The notes beneath the pieces were generated by a model, which saw only the letters and a list, made by a program, of their open reading frames with translations, searched no databases and had not been told where the DNA came from. Shown piece after piece: positions 26,601 to 34,816 of a DNA stretch of 64,000 nucleotides. The translations under genes and the position numbers were made by a program. The stretch is from Chitinophaga deserti (GTDB taxonomy: Bacteria > Bacteroidota > Bacteroidia > Chitinophagales > Chitinophagaceae). The DNA lies in contig NZ_QFFK01000011.1 of NCBI RefSeq assembly GCF_003149455.1, positions 62,001-126,000 on the forward strand, written 5' to 3'. The stretch's first letter is position 1, and each line of letters starts with the position of its first letter.

Positions 26601-26736
26601 CGTTGATCACCTTAATGGTGGCGCCGGGGATAGGAGCTTTGGTAAGCGAGTCGCGCACCGTGCCCCTGATAACCTGTTGGGCCAATGCCCCTGTGCTTAG
26701 CATACAGGCAAGAGATAGCAGATAAATTTGCTTCAT
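23683..26736 (-). CDS. SusC/RagA-type TonB-dependent outer-membrane transporter
   Basis: The 1017-residue protein has a signal peptide (1-19), a carboxypeptidase-regulatory-like domain (about 22-95, GTVRDSLTKAPIPGATIKV), a TonB-box-like VVVGYGTRQR segment, a plug (LQGRVAGVFVATSSGAPGS, NPLIVIDG) and a 22-strand barrel ending in PNPRSMVLGVDLSF. It heads the four-gene leftward operon and is divergent from the sensor kinase cluster at 26960. No FecR/ECF pair is adjacent, so the regulation is not of the usual sigma/anti-sigma kind, and the kinase cluster is a candidate regulator. Confidence 0.95.
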   Translation of the reverse strand: MKQIYLLSLACMLSTGALAQQVIRGTVRDSLTKAPIPGATIKVINGTGGVTANDKGEFELRVPANAQLRISSIGFEAVLIPAAAVVKPIMLTTAAQMLQMPVVVGYGTRQRSAVTTSISSIDSRKLAPENNIVSDVGKALQGRVAGVFVATSSGAPGSTPNILIRGVQSNRAQDANPLIVIDGLVMEGSGISLNSINPQDIETIDVLKDAASAAIYGARGSSGVIIITTKKGKQGQKPFFSVNAYTGFNNVPTTRRMLNTTEYASAFNDSRNNRISDIDAQLANPGGLTPVQISQLQNERTRLNGQVTGLKMADRSTDWIDKVKHHNAPLNNIQASMSGGGEKTNYYMSLGRYSEIASIGTGRFERYTAKIDVSQQVKDWLRIMGNINLTQSVSKDNSYPLVNAFNARPDTPEEPVRNADGSLGYYVGQQQHPLGDMSENRNKNRTQTWFGNLAAELKLHKNLQFRSAFAANKYNTFNRDYQSPLGYLGQFQKGYLRTSGSDNINYNFDSYFTYTNRWSKLGLNATAGYTFYSIETNGFGYEVNNFPRVDVITGGGAASAYGNTGSIGSFNGNYLETSEAYFGRLAFDWDNKYMLGASLRTDGSSKLRKDNRYSWFPSVSAGWDVAQEAFMQDQQLFQFFKLRSSYGISGNIRAVSNFNTQHLMQATSNLGEPALRFRDVIGNPNIRWEETKQFDAGIDVGMFNNRVTLTVDYYNKSTTGLLSTRFVPWEFGAQTMPYNIGDIRNKGFDVELAVSSNRNAALSWKVETNLNFNRNKIQALSDSVLSYGTFIFGGPQSQARVGQAVGSVQVYNSLGVDPQTGDMIYEDLNKDGKWDSKDYIYVPIALPKFTGGTTLSAGYKGVSVEALFSYVVGNKIYDYYEQSLRNYDLDWFGAMPNKFDIVNKRWRKPGDATDVPRAIAGVHGAGKTIDWNYRPSTQFIYDASYLRLRNLTVAYMLPKRLLDKATISRCKVYVAAQNLFTITKYIGFDPESANNSGILSSNLPNPRSMVLGVDLSF

Positions 26737-26959
26737 AATACACTACTGTTTGGCAGATGAATGGTTGATTTGGTCGAATATCAGCTGATTGATATGTGTC
26801 AGATTGAAATGAGTCCCATGCTCGTCCGAAAATATGGTGGCTGCGCCATTTCCGGGATTAAAACTGTACGTACCGGCTCCCGGCATGTACAATCCGGCAC
26901 AGGGGGAGGACGAAAAATATTTCACCTCAAATGCCCTGTTATAGCGTATCTTAGCCCTC

Positions 26960-27949
26960 ATGCCGATCCGGAAAACATATCGATACTGGGTACACCTCGC
27001 CGTCTGGATGGCGTTGGTGCTTATTTACGTTTTCCCGGTACTGAAAACGAATTTCTCCAGCCCCTTTGGCCTCCGCTGGGTGCTCACCCGCTATTTCCTG
27101 TACGGGTTCCTCAACTTCAACCTGTTTTACCTGCTCGTTTTCTACGTATTCCCGCAATACGGGCAGAAAGGCCCCTGGCGTACCACCGGCCTCGTGGCCT
27201 TCGTACTTTTCACCTCCTGCATCATTAAATTCGGGGTTGGGCTCATCTTCCCCGACGAGATCCTCCAGAAAGCCATTGCCCTTATCGGGTTTAAGAAAAC
27301 ATACCTCTCTTTCTGGGGATATTTCCGCATCAGCCTGCAAACGGGCATCCTGGTAGCATTGGGCGCCTATGCCTATTACGTTTTCCTCATGTGGCGGGCG
27401 GGAGATAAAGAAAGCCGCCGGCTGGAGCTGGAAGCCGCCGCGGCACGAAAGCAATTTGCCCAGATGCAGCTTTCCACCAGCCTGCTGCTCCGTAAGCTGA
27501 AAGCCATCAAATCCATGCTGGAAAACGAATCCAAAAGGGAAGGGGAAGGTGCCGAATCCATCCTGCAGCTGTCGGAACTGCTCCGGTATATGCTGTACGA
27601 TAAAGGCGTGAAGCTGGATAAAGCCCCGCTGGACAAAGAGCTATACTACTTCAACATCTACCTCAAGCTGCATAACCAGTTATTCCCCCGCCAGCAGGTG
27701 AGCCTGCGGATGACGGGCCCGGCATCAGGGAGGTACGTTACGCCCCTGCTGCTGCAAACCGCAGCTGAAAAGCTGCTGGCCCGGCAGGACGATGGCATGC
27801 CTGTAGTCCTGAAGCTCGATATCGGAGAAGATGCGCTGGAGCTCAGCTCCACGGCTCCTGAGCCTTTCCTCAAACGCCTGGCCCGCATCATTCCCGGTTA
27901 CGGTGATTTCCGCAGCTTTAAAACTCCGCTCTATGCCGGGCCAGCATGA
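26960..27949 (+). CDS. degenerate LytS-type histidine kinase (pseudokinase)
   Basis: The 329-residue protein has four membrane segments (about 10-28, 45-63, 77-97, 125-145), a coiled helix and a His_kinase (PF06580)-like region. In the H-box, where related proteins have MQLNPHFLFN, this one reads MQLSTSLLLR, so the phospho-acceptor His is Ser174. In the N-box, where LVENAIKHG is expected after PLLLQ, it reads TAAEKLLAR, so the ATP-binding Asn is lost too. The helix ILQLSELLRYMLYD is kept. It is intact as an open frame and co-linear with a functional paralogue, so a regulatory partner role is inferred. Confidence 0.85.
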   Translation: MPIRKTYRYWVHLAVWMALVLIYVFPVLKTNFSSPFGLRWVLTRYFLYGFLNFNLFYLLVFYVFPQYGQKGPWRTTGLVAFVLFTSCIIKFGVGLIFPDEILQKAIALIGFKKTYLSFWGYFRISLQTGILVALGAYAYYVFLMWRAGDKESRRLELEAAAARKQFAQMQLSTSLLLRKLKAIKSMLENESKREGEGAESILQLSELLRYMLYDKGVKLDKAPLDKELYYFNIYLKLHNQLFPRQQVSLRMTGPASGRYVTPLLLQTAAEKLLARQDDGMPVVLKLDIGEDALELSSTAPEPFLKRLARIIPGYGDFRSFKTPLYAGPA

Positions 27950-27953
27950 TTTT

Positions 27954-29027
27954 ATGCGGCGCCTCCGCGAATTCATGGTACTGTTCGTGGTATGGATGGC
28001 CGTAATGTACGGCCTCAGCATCCTCGGCATGACGCATACCTTCACGGCACAAACCTACCGCAACCTTCACATTACCCGCGGCCTCTTCGGTTCACTCAAC
28101 TTCCTGCTGTTCTATTCCGCAGTAAGACTGGTATTCCCCCAATTCCTGGAATCCCGGAACTGGGTGCGCCTCGTACTGTCCGTTATTCTCCTCATTTTCT
28201 CCGCCTCTGCCATCAAATTCTTTGTTGCCGATCACTTCTTCCGGGAAGACATCCTGCTGATGGGCTACCGCGACGGCGGGAAGCTGTTTAAAACATTCTG
28301 GCAGTACATTCGGTCGGACAGTTGGTCCAGTGCCCTGGTGCTTTGCGCCGCATTCGCTTATGTACTCTTTTTTGCATGGCTGGAAGAGGATAAGCGCCGC
28401 AAGCAGCTCGCCCTGCAGAAACAGGATTCCGAGCTGGCCATCCTCAAAATGCAGCTCAACGCGCATTTTCTCATGAACAGCCTGAACAGTATTTACAGTC
28501 TTGCCCTCGTAAAATCCCCCCAGGTGGTGGATGCCGCACATACACTGTCGCAGATACTGGAATATATGACGGAGCAGCCTCCTGTTGCGGGATACCGCAC
28601 CCGCCTGTCTGACGAGCTGCGGTACCTGGAAGATTTTATTGCCATGCAGCGGCTGCGCACAGGCTGCCCCGATTGTGTGCAGCTCCATGTTTCCGGCAAT
28701 CCCGAAACACATGAAATAGCACCGCTCATGCTGGTGCCTTTCGTAGAAAATGCTTTCAAACACGGTGTGGCCAACCGCCCGGCACAGCCCGTGCAGATAA
28801 AGGTGGAATGCAACGACCGGGGAATGGATTTCAGCGTACATAATTTCAAAACACGTAAGCGGAAAGACCAGACCGGCGGCATCGGCCTCATGAACGTGCG
28901 GAAGCGGCTGGAACTGGTGTATCCCGGGCAGTACGCACTCACCATCAACGAAACCGAACACGAATATTCAAGTAACCTGCAAATAAACTGGGACAATGGC
29001 CTTGCAATGCATAGTGGTGGACGATGA
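27954..29027 (+). CDS. LytS/YehU-type sensor histidine kinase
   Basis: The protein has 357 residues from ATG 27954, with four membrane segments matching those of the upstream paralogue, then PF06580: phospho-acceptor His171 in LNAHFLMNSLNSI, an N-box in PFVENAFKHG and a G-box-like GGIGLMNVRKRL. It starts 5 nt after the pseudokinase stop (an ATG at 27933 would overlap it) and overlaps the LytTR gene by 32 nt. It should phosphorylate that regulator. Confidence 0.93.
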   Translation: MRRLREFMVLFVVWMAVMYGLSILGMTHTFTAQTYRNLHITRGLFGSLNFLLFYSAVRLVFPQFLESRNWVRLVLSVILLIFSASAIKFFVADHFFREDILLMGYRDGGKLFKTFWQYIRSDSWSSALVLCAAFAYVLFFAWLEEDKRRKQLALQKQDSELAILKMQLNAHFLMNSLNSIYSLALVKSPQVVDAAHTLSQILEYMTEQPPVAGYRTRLSDELRYLEDFIAMQRLRTGCPDCVQLHVSGNPETHEIAPLMLVPFVENAFKHGVANRPAQPVQIKVECNDRGMDFSVHNFKTRKRKDQTGGIGLMNVRKRLELVYPGQYALTINETEHEYSSNLQINWDNGLAMHSGGR

Positions 29028-29691
29028 GCCGCTCGCCATACAGGTAATCACCGAATTCATCCGGAAAATGCCCGAGCTTTCACTGGCCGGCACTTTCAAC
29101 AATCCCATAGAAGCGCTTACCTTCCTGCGCCGGGAGCCGGGTGTTAAGCTCGTTTTCCTCGACATTCAGATGCCGGAGCTTTCCGGCATAGAGTTTATGC
29201 AGCTGCGGCAGGCCGATGTGGATGTGATCGTAGTATCTGCATACGATGAATATGCCCTGGAAGGCTTCCAGTACGATGCGGTAGATTACCTGCTTAAACC
29301 GGTACCGTTCGACCGGTTCGTGAAAGCCGTGCAGAAAGTAACCGGCAGGCAGGCACAGCAGCCCGCCATCCCCCCGCAGCCCGATTTCATCTTCATTCGT
29401 ACCGATAAGCGCATCATCCGCCTCAATTTCAGCGAGATCCTTTTTGTGGAAGCGCTCCGCAACTATGTGGCGATTCAAACTACCACTCAAAAGATCCTCA
29501 CGCTACAGAACCTCCGCAGTTTCGAAGAAGCATTGCCGCCAAAGCAGTTCATCCGCGTGCACAAATCCTTTATTGTGGCCATGAACAAAATAGACAGTGT
29601 GGAGAAGCAACGTATTTTCATGGGCACTCATATGGTGCCCGTGGGCGATACCTACGTAAAGCAGTTTTACGAGGCCATGCGCATGACCTGA
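28996..29691 (+). CDS. LytTR-type response regulator
   Basis: The 231-residue protein has a receiver domain (acidic pair VVDDEP, phospho-acceptor Asp56 in FLDIQMP, switch Lys in LLKPVPFDRF) and a LytTR DNA-binding domain at about 135-230 (IRTDKRIIRLNFSEILFVEALRNYVAI, FIRVHKSFIV). It is translationally coupled to the kinase by a 32-nt overlap. The cluster is divergent from the SusCD operon, which is the nearest candidate target. Confidence 0.95.
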   Translation: MALQCIVVDDEPLAIQVITEFIRKMPELSLAGTFNNPIEALTFLRREPGVKLVFLDIQMPELSGIEFMQLRQADVDVIVVSAYDEYALEGFQYDAVDYLLKPVPFDRFVKAVQKVTGRQAQQPAIPPQPDFIFIRTDKRIIRLNFSEILFVEALRNYVAIQTTTQKILTLQNLRSFEEALPPKQFIRVHKSFIVAMNKIDSVEKQRIFMGTHMVPVGDTYVKQFYEAMRMT

Positions 29692-29734
29692 TGCCTGCGG
29701 AACATTTCCCGCCTTCGCCTGTTAATATGGGACG

Positions 29735-31289
29735 ATGGCAACTTTCCCCCTTTCTTCCAGATCCGGAAAACATGTGATGGCCGCCACCATCCTCGCATCT
29801 TCCATGGCTTTCATTGACGGCACCGCACTGAATGTGGTATTGCCCTCATTACAGCAACAGCTGCACGCCACCGCAGCCGGACTCTTCTGGGTATTAAATG
29901 CCTACCTGCTCATGCTGGCCGCATTGATACTGGTTGGCGGCGCGCTGGGCGACAGGCTGGGCCGCAAGCGTGTTTTTATGGCAGGAATCCTTGTTTTTAT
30001 TGCCGGATCAGCAGCATGCGGGGTGGCCGGAACGGTAGAACAACTGGTGCTCTTCCGCGCCATCCAGGGGGGGGGGCGGAGCGCTCATGATTCCGGGAAG
30101 CCTTGCACTGCTGTCGTCTTCCATCCATGAAAAGGAGCAGGGCAAAGCCATCGGCACATGGTCGGCCGCCACCACACTGGTAACCATGGGTGGGCCGGTA
30201 TTGGGCGGGGCGCTGGCTGATGCCGGATTGTGGCGTTACATCTTCTTCATCAATATTCCGCTGGGTTTACTATCGCTCCTCATACTCCGGAAACATGTAC
30301 CCGAACAGCGGGATGAAGCTGCCACCGGGGGGATTGATTACTTAGGCGGGTTACTCACCGCAGCCGGACTGGCACTCCTTACCTTCGGCTTCCTGCGGAT
30401 GCCTGAGTATGGATTTGCGCACTGGCAATCCTGGGGCACTATTGCGGCAGGGGTGCTGTTGCTGGGGCTGTTTGTGGTAGTGGAGCAGCGCGCAGCTAAC
30501 CCCATGTTACCCTTGCACCTGTTCCGCAACCGTACTTTCTCCGGGGCCAATCTCCTTACATTCTTCCTGTATGCCGCGCTGGGCACCGGTATGTTGTTCC
30601 TTTCGCTGAATATGGTGCAGATACAGGGGTATAGCCAGTTGCAATCAGGGCTTACTTTTCTGCCATTTACCGTGCTCATGATATTTCTGGCGCGCCCTGC
30701 AGGCAGCTGGGCCGATAAAACGGGGCCTAAGCCATTTCTCATAGTCGGCCCGTTACTGGCAGGCACAGGGCTGCTGTTGCTTTCGCTGGTAGGTGAAACG
30801 AAAGGCCCGTCTGCCTACTGGACCACCTTTTTCCCGGGGATTGTAGTGTTAGGCCTGGGCATGTCACTAACGGTAGCGCCGCTCACGGCAACGGTAATGA
30901 GTTCGCTGAGTACACAGTTATCAGGCACTGCTTCAGGCGTTAATAATGCGGTTACAAGAATTGCGAGTGTATTTGCCACGGCTATTTTCGGAGCGCTGGC
31001 GGTGATGCTGTTTGCAGGGGATGTAAAAAGCGGGTTGAAAGAGATGACGCTGACGGAAGCGCAACAAACTGCAGTGGTAGCAGAAACCGTTAACCTTGGC
31101 AATGCCCATCCTCCGGAAGATATCCCTGCCGGAAGTGCTCCTGCAGTTCTAACGTTGTATAAAGAAGGCTTTACTGCTGCCTGTTCCAACATCCTCCTGA
31201 TAGCGGCCGTATTGGGCTGGTTATCGGGCTTAATGGCATGGTGGCTGATCCCGGGCAAGGCGAAACTGCCGCATCAGGAACGGGAGTAA
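29735..31289 (+). pseudogene. MFS drug exporter (DHA2, 14-TM type), frameshifted at a poly-G run
   Basis: Two overlapping frames together encode one EmrB/QacA-type exporter of about 517 residues. The first (29735-30130) carries TM1-TM3 with motif A (LGDRLGRKRVF) and reaches RAIQG. The second picks up at ALMIPGSLALLSS and runs through the remaining segments to 31289. The break is in ten consecutive G (30067-30076), and removing one G restores the family reading RAIQGGGGALMIPG. It is a phase-variable or slippage-corrected gene, a true pseudogene, or a sequencing error. Motif C (PGSLALL) and later segments look undamaged, so any inactivation is recent. Confidence 0.85.
30067..30076. repeat. G10 homopolymer at the frameshift
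   Basis: Ten consecutive G inside the MFS gene, next to a GGAGCG stretch. Homopolymers of this length slip readily in replication and in sequencing. Confidence 0.95.
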
Positions 31290-32335
31290 GCCGCTGCCGC
31301 CGCTTCTCTTTTAAGCGCTACTTCTACCGGGCCATCGGAATGGGTGAGGTTTGCAAGTTCACAGGTCTTTTTTACCAGCGCCCATTTGCAGGCCATGCCA
31401 TCCAGATCATATACCAGTCTTTTCCTTCCCAGTAATGCGAGTTCCGTTACATTTTGCACGCCCCTTGATTCCTGCCGAAGGTTACGGAGCGCCAGGGCGC
31501 CCATGGCATGCAGGGCATGAATGGTGAGGGCATATTGCTTACGGCGGGCGGCGGGGTATTGTAAACGCGCCAATGCCTGATTGAAGCGTGCGCTTTCTGC
31601 GGAAAACCTGCGCTCAAGGCGGCCATAGCGGCGGTAAAGAATAGGGATGGTGAAGATGCCGGAGCGTATATCTTTCCAGATATCAAATACATCATTTGTG
31701 AGCTGCACCAAACCGGCCATAGGGAATGCCATGGCGGTTTCCGATGGGGAGGGGTAGCGGTCGAAAGCCGTGTAACACAGCAGCACGGCGTGATAGCTTT
31801 TATGATATGTAATGCGGAATAATTCCGCTTCCCCAATGCCGGCGCTTTGCTGCCTGCGCGATACTTCCTGCCAGTAACATACATCATTGAAGTGCGCAAC
31901 TACCTTGTCTGGATCAAGCGTACAATCCAGCAGGCGCAGGTAGGCAGCTTTCAGCAATGCCTCACCTTCATGCTGCGGGATGTACTCCTGTGGCGTACGG
32001 GTAAGCTGGCGGATGAGGGTAACCTCGGCATTTCGCGCTTCGAACATTTCGTCATACAGCGGACTGATGACACTTAGTAAAAGGAGCCTTTTTTCTTCAG
32101 CCTCGGTTAACTGGCGGCCCTGCAGTCCGGCTAATGCACCACATACTGCATAATGGGCCAGCTGCCAGTATCTGAACATCTTTTCGAAAGTATCGGGGGA
32201 GGGCGCTGCTGAACTGAGGGTTGCCAGCATTTGCTGCAGTCTTCGTCTGCCATCCCGTTCTTCCCGGCGCATCCGGAAGTATAAGCGGGACAGGTGCAGG
32301 GTAGTTTGCGCCAGGTTTACTTGCTGATTAAGCAT
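31274..32335 (-). CDS. putative class I isoprenoid-synthase-like protein
   Basis: The 353-residue all-helical protein has no signal peptide. Two acidic motifs sit where trans-prenyl/squalene-phytoene synthases bind diphosphate-Mg: DEMFE at 95-99 (cf. DDxxD) and QLTNDVFDIWKD at 211-222 followed by IRSGIFTIPI (cf. the LTN-xxRD-xxED-xRxGxxYLP block of phytoene and squalene synthases). The ~115-residue spacing also suits a class I terpenoid fold. No terpene cyclase or carotenoid gene is adjacent, so substrate and product are unknown. Its stop overlaps the MFS gene by 16 nt, convergently. An alternative is an unrelated helical protein with chance motifs. Confidence 0.55.
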   Translation of the reverse strand: MLNQQVNLAQTTLHLSRLYFRMRREERDGRRRLQQMLATLSSAAPSPDTFEKMFRYWQLAHYAVCGALAGLQGRQLTEAEEKRLLLLSVISPLYDEMFEARNAEVTLIRQLTRTPQEYIPQHEGEALLKAAYLRLLDCTLDPDKVVAHFNDVCYWQEVSRRQQSAGIGEAELFRITYHKSYHAVLLCYTAFDRYPSPSETAMAFPMAGLVQLTNDVFDIWKDIRSGIFTIPILYRRYGRLERRFSAESARFNQALARLQYPAARRKQYALTIHALHAMGALALRNLRQESRGVQNVTELALLGRKRLVYDLDGMACKWALVKKTCELANLTHSDGPVEVALKREAAAAAYSRS

Positions 32336-32339
32336 AACG

Positions 32340-32369
32340 GTTAGGGATATAGGGATTTCGTCCCCTAAT
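32340..32369. other. inverted repeat before the isoprenoid-synthase-like gene
   Basis: TTAGGG and CCCTAA arms lie within 30 nt just upstream of the leftward start at 32335. It could be an operator or a 5'-leader hairpin. Confidence 0.4.
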
Positions 32370-32562
32370 ATAAGGATTTCCTGCTATCTGTTACCGGCAA
32401 ATATTCGGCGCCCTGGTTTTGCCCGGCTAAAAGGGATATTACAATGTGCTTTACAAATATTCACATCTATAAACTTTACACTTTATCTTATTTCACACTT
32501 TCCAGCGGTTTTGATCTTGAGGAATCAGCGTTGGAAAAATCCGGTTTCAGGGTTTTGCAAAA

Positions 32563-32683
32563 CCTACTGACATCCTACTGCCATCCTTCAGTGATCCTTC
32601 AGTCACGTTCAGTCGCAGCAAGGGTTTGATGAAGGTTGACCGAAGGATCACTGAAGGATCACTGAAGGATTGTTGAAAAAGGA
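32563..32683. repeat. degenerate 11-bp tandem array B with 21-bp inverted repeat
   Basis: Eleven consecutive 11-mers: the left half has the form CCTTCAGTGAT and the right half its inverse, CTGAAGGATCA. Positions 32583-32603 and 32650-32670 are a perfect 21-bp inverted repeat around a 46-nt centre, so the locus can form a cruciform or a long RNA hairpin. The rest of the 610-bp gap between 32336 and 32945 shows no gene. Confidence 0.88.
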
Positions 32684-32887
32684 CAGATAGTTTTCCGGAG
32701 ACAGAGCCGGCATTTGCCATGCCCTCACTCAGCATTTAACCCCACATCCCCGCATTTTCTCAAACTTCACCTTACCCTGCATCCAATTTGTCTGATTATC
32801 GAAATTTGAGCCTCTTTTACGCTTTAAACATTGCGGTCGGAAAACAGAATTTGAGATTGCTGAATATTCGGGGAAACGCTAAATAAA

Positions 32888-32918
32888 AAATGCCATCTCA
32901 CAAACGGAGATGGCATTT
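32888..32918 (-). terminator. terminator of the serine hydrolase gene
   Basis: A perfect 12-bp stem (AAATGCCATCTC and complement) with a 7-nt loop and, read leftward, a following T-run. It is 28 nt past the stop at 32946. Confidence 0.88.
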
Positions 32919-32945
32919 TACGATAAACAGGAGGGTATCCGGCCA

Positions 32946-34082
32946 CTATTTTACCCAGGCGTTGTTATATGCCAGGGCTACAATATCGTAAACCTTCCGC
33001 CAGCCATCGCCGATGGAATTAATGCCAATGGCCAGCTCTACTTTTGCGGGCAGGCGGATGATCAGGGTCTGGATGCCCACATCTCCGGCATTCACGCCAT
33101 CGATCTTATTACGATCTACCATGAGCGCCCCATCATGACCATATGCCATGCCGCCGGTAACAGGGAATACCCCTATCCAGCCAAGCCGGTTTTTGTCCAT
33201 CAGCTCGCGCTCTTCGGGTGAAAGGATGTTATTGGTATGCGTGAGATACGTAATGACGCGCGACATTTCCATCGTAGTGAGCACCCATCCGCCGCCACCG
33301 CATTTTTCGGTCCAGTCGCTGAAGTCGTTGCCGATTAAACGCTCCGGCGCCTCGGTCATCATCATAAACATCTTACCCGTTACCGGCGCACAGCCCCTGG
33401 TGGGGATGCCTGCTTTTGACAGTACATGGAAGTTGACCAGGCGGATATATTCCTGGCTCATCCATTTCCGGAAATCTGCAGGCGCCATATGCAATTCCTT
33501 TGAACGGAAAGCGGCGGAATCATGCAGTTTGGGAAGTATGGCGCGGAACAGCGCAAAGTTGATGTTGGAATACTTACCGGTTTTAGGCGCTGAGATGGTG
33601 GTTGCCACCGTGTTCATGAGCGATTCCCATTCCGACTGATCGCCCCGGATGCCGGAGGTATGCGTCATCAGCTCTTTGAAAGTGAGCTTGCGGATGGTAT
33701 CATGGATCTTCCATGTTGCAGGCAACCACGGACCGATCTTTGAATCGATGGTTACATCTTTTTGCAGCATGTACTGCACCACCGTGGCAGCGGTCAGTGT
33801 TTTGGTAACGCTGGCGATGTTGGTGAAGGCATTCAGGTCAGATTTAACACCATCTACCGTACCAATACCATACACGGCAGTATCTGCTACCTGTCCGTTT
33901 TGTGTAATCACAAACTGGTAACCACGGGCACCGCTCAGTGCCTTCTGAAGGTTTTGTTTGAAGAGGGAGGTGCTGAACTTTTTGTCGTTCGACTGAATAG
34001 GTAGATCGTTTTTCTTACAGGACTGGAATCCGGCCACTGCGGCCAGCATTAAGAGTGTGAGGGGTTTTGCAATGTGTTTCAT
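32946..34082 (-). CDS. serine hydrolase, class C beta-lactamase family, lipoprotein
   Basis: The 378-residue lipoprotein has lipobox GFQSC (Cys22) followed by KKND. The active-site motif SxxK is Ser91-Val-Thr-Lys94, YxN is Tyr171-Ser-Asn173, and a GHDG box replaces KTG near residue 320. Family relatives include D-aminopeptidases, esterases and penicillin-binding proteins, and sequence does not separate them. It is a single-gene unit with its own terminator. Confidence 0.88.
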   Translation of the reverse strand: MKHIAKPLTLLMLAAVAGFQSCKKNDLPIQSNDKKFSTSLFKQNLQKALSGARGYQFVITQNGQVADTAVYGIGTVDGVKSDLNAFTNIASVTKTLTAATVVQYMLQKDVTIDSKIGPWLPATWKIHDTIRKLTFKELMTHTSGIRGDQSEWESLMNTVATTISAPKTGKYSNINFALFRAILPKLHDSAAFRSKELHMAPADFRKWMSQEYIRLVNFHVLSKAGIPTRGCAPVTGKMFMMMTEAPERLIGNDFSDWTEKCGGGGWVLTTMEMSRVITYLTHTNNILSPEERELMDKNRLGWIGVFPVTGGMAYGHDGALMVDRNKIDGVNAGDVGIQTLIIRLPAKVELAIGINSIGDGWRKVYDIVALAYNNAWVK

Positions 34083-34107
34083 TTTTGAGGTTTTATAGTG
34101 ATGGCAC

Positions 34108-34115
34108 CAAAGGTA
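34108..34115 (-). promoter_or_regulatory. -7 box upstream of the serine hydrolase gene
   Basis: The complement reads TACCTTTG, an exact TAnnTTTG, 26 nt before the start codon. The -33 element is not clear. Confidence 0.45.
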
Positions 34116-34206
34116 ATATCACACTGCTCCGGCATACCGGCCATTTCATGAAACGCCTGATTGGGTTAACAGAAACAATAACCGGTTTCACCGGGCACAA
34201 AAAAAA

Positions 34207-34228
34207 GCGCCGGCATACTCGCCGGCGC
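34207..34228 (-). terminator. terminator of the VOC protein gene
   Basis: A perfect 8-bp stem GCGCCGGC / GCCGGCGC with a 6-nt loop, followed leftward by eight T. It is 22 nt beyond the stop. Confidence 0.88.
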
Positions 34229-34249
34229 AGCTATAATAAAGAAACGAAT

Positions 34250-34687
34250 TTAAGGCTTTACCTGATCAAAGATATCGAGGTAATGCTGATTAAACATAAC
34301 ACCCAGTACGTTCCCGAAGGGATCAACAACAGATGCAGTTACGAATGTATTTTTACCGCCGCTGTGATCCGTTACAGGCTGGTAAGGTGTGGCGCCCAGT
34401 GCTATTAACCGGTCGAGCGTAGCCTGCAGGTCGTCCACATGCCAATACAGCACTGCACCGCCCGGTCCGGGTTGCGCCAGCTCCGGCTGAAACTTACGGC
34501 TGATAATACCTACTTCATTTTTATAATCGCCAACACGGTATTCTATATACGCAGGAGTATCAGCATTGGGCATATGAAAGTAGGGCTCAATACCGAATAC
34601 CTCGTTATACCAGTTGCGTGCAGCAATTACATCATCGGCCCAGTAACTTACATTGGCCATTCCGCGGAGAGAAAGGGGATTTTTCAT
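34250..34687 (-). CDS. VOC (glyoxalase/bleomycin resistance) family protein
   Basis: The 145-residue protein has two beta-alpha-beta-beta-beta modules (VSYWADDVIAARNWYNEVFG ... VGIISRKF; YWHVDDLQATLDRLIALGATPYQPV ... VVDPFGNVLGVMFN). The second is typical of VOC metal sites (His at YWHVDD, Asp/Glu candidates later). The substrate is unknown. It is cytoplasmic and monocistronic. Confidence 0.88.
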   Translation of the reverse strand: MKNPLSLRGMANVSYWADDVIAARNWYNEVFGIEPYFHMPNADTPAYIEYRVGDYKNEVGIISRKFQPELAQPGPGGAVLYWHVDDLQATLDRLIALGATPYQPVTDHSGGKNTFVTASVVDPFGNVLGVMFNQHYLDIFDQVKP

Positions 34688-34816
34688 AAAGATGTGTTTT
34701 TTGTGTTTGATAAAGTAAAGGTACGGGGGTGGATTGACAACCGTATGTCAGCAGTGACGAACCTTTTTTAAAATAAATCTCTTCTCCCCAATGCTATTTA
34801 TTGCTAATTTAATGAA

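Noticed and set aside
29735..30130. Separate 131-residue protein before the MFS gene
   Set aside because: It is TM1-TM3 of the same exporter, cut by the poly-G frameshift.
32547..32735. 62-codon leftward frame across array B
   Set aside because: It is built from the 11-bp units, whose period is not a multiple of three, so coding is not maintained.
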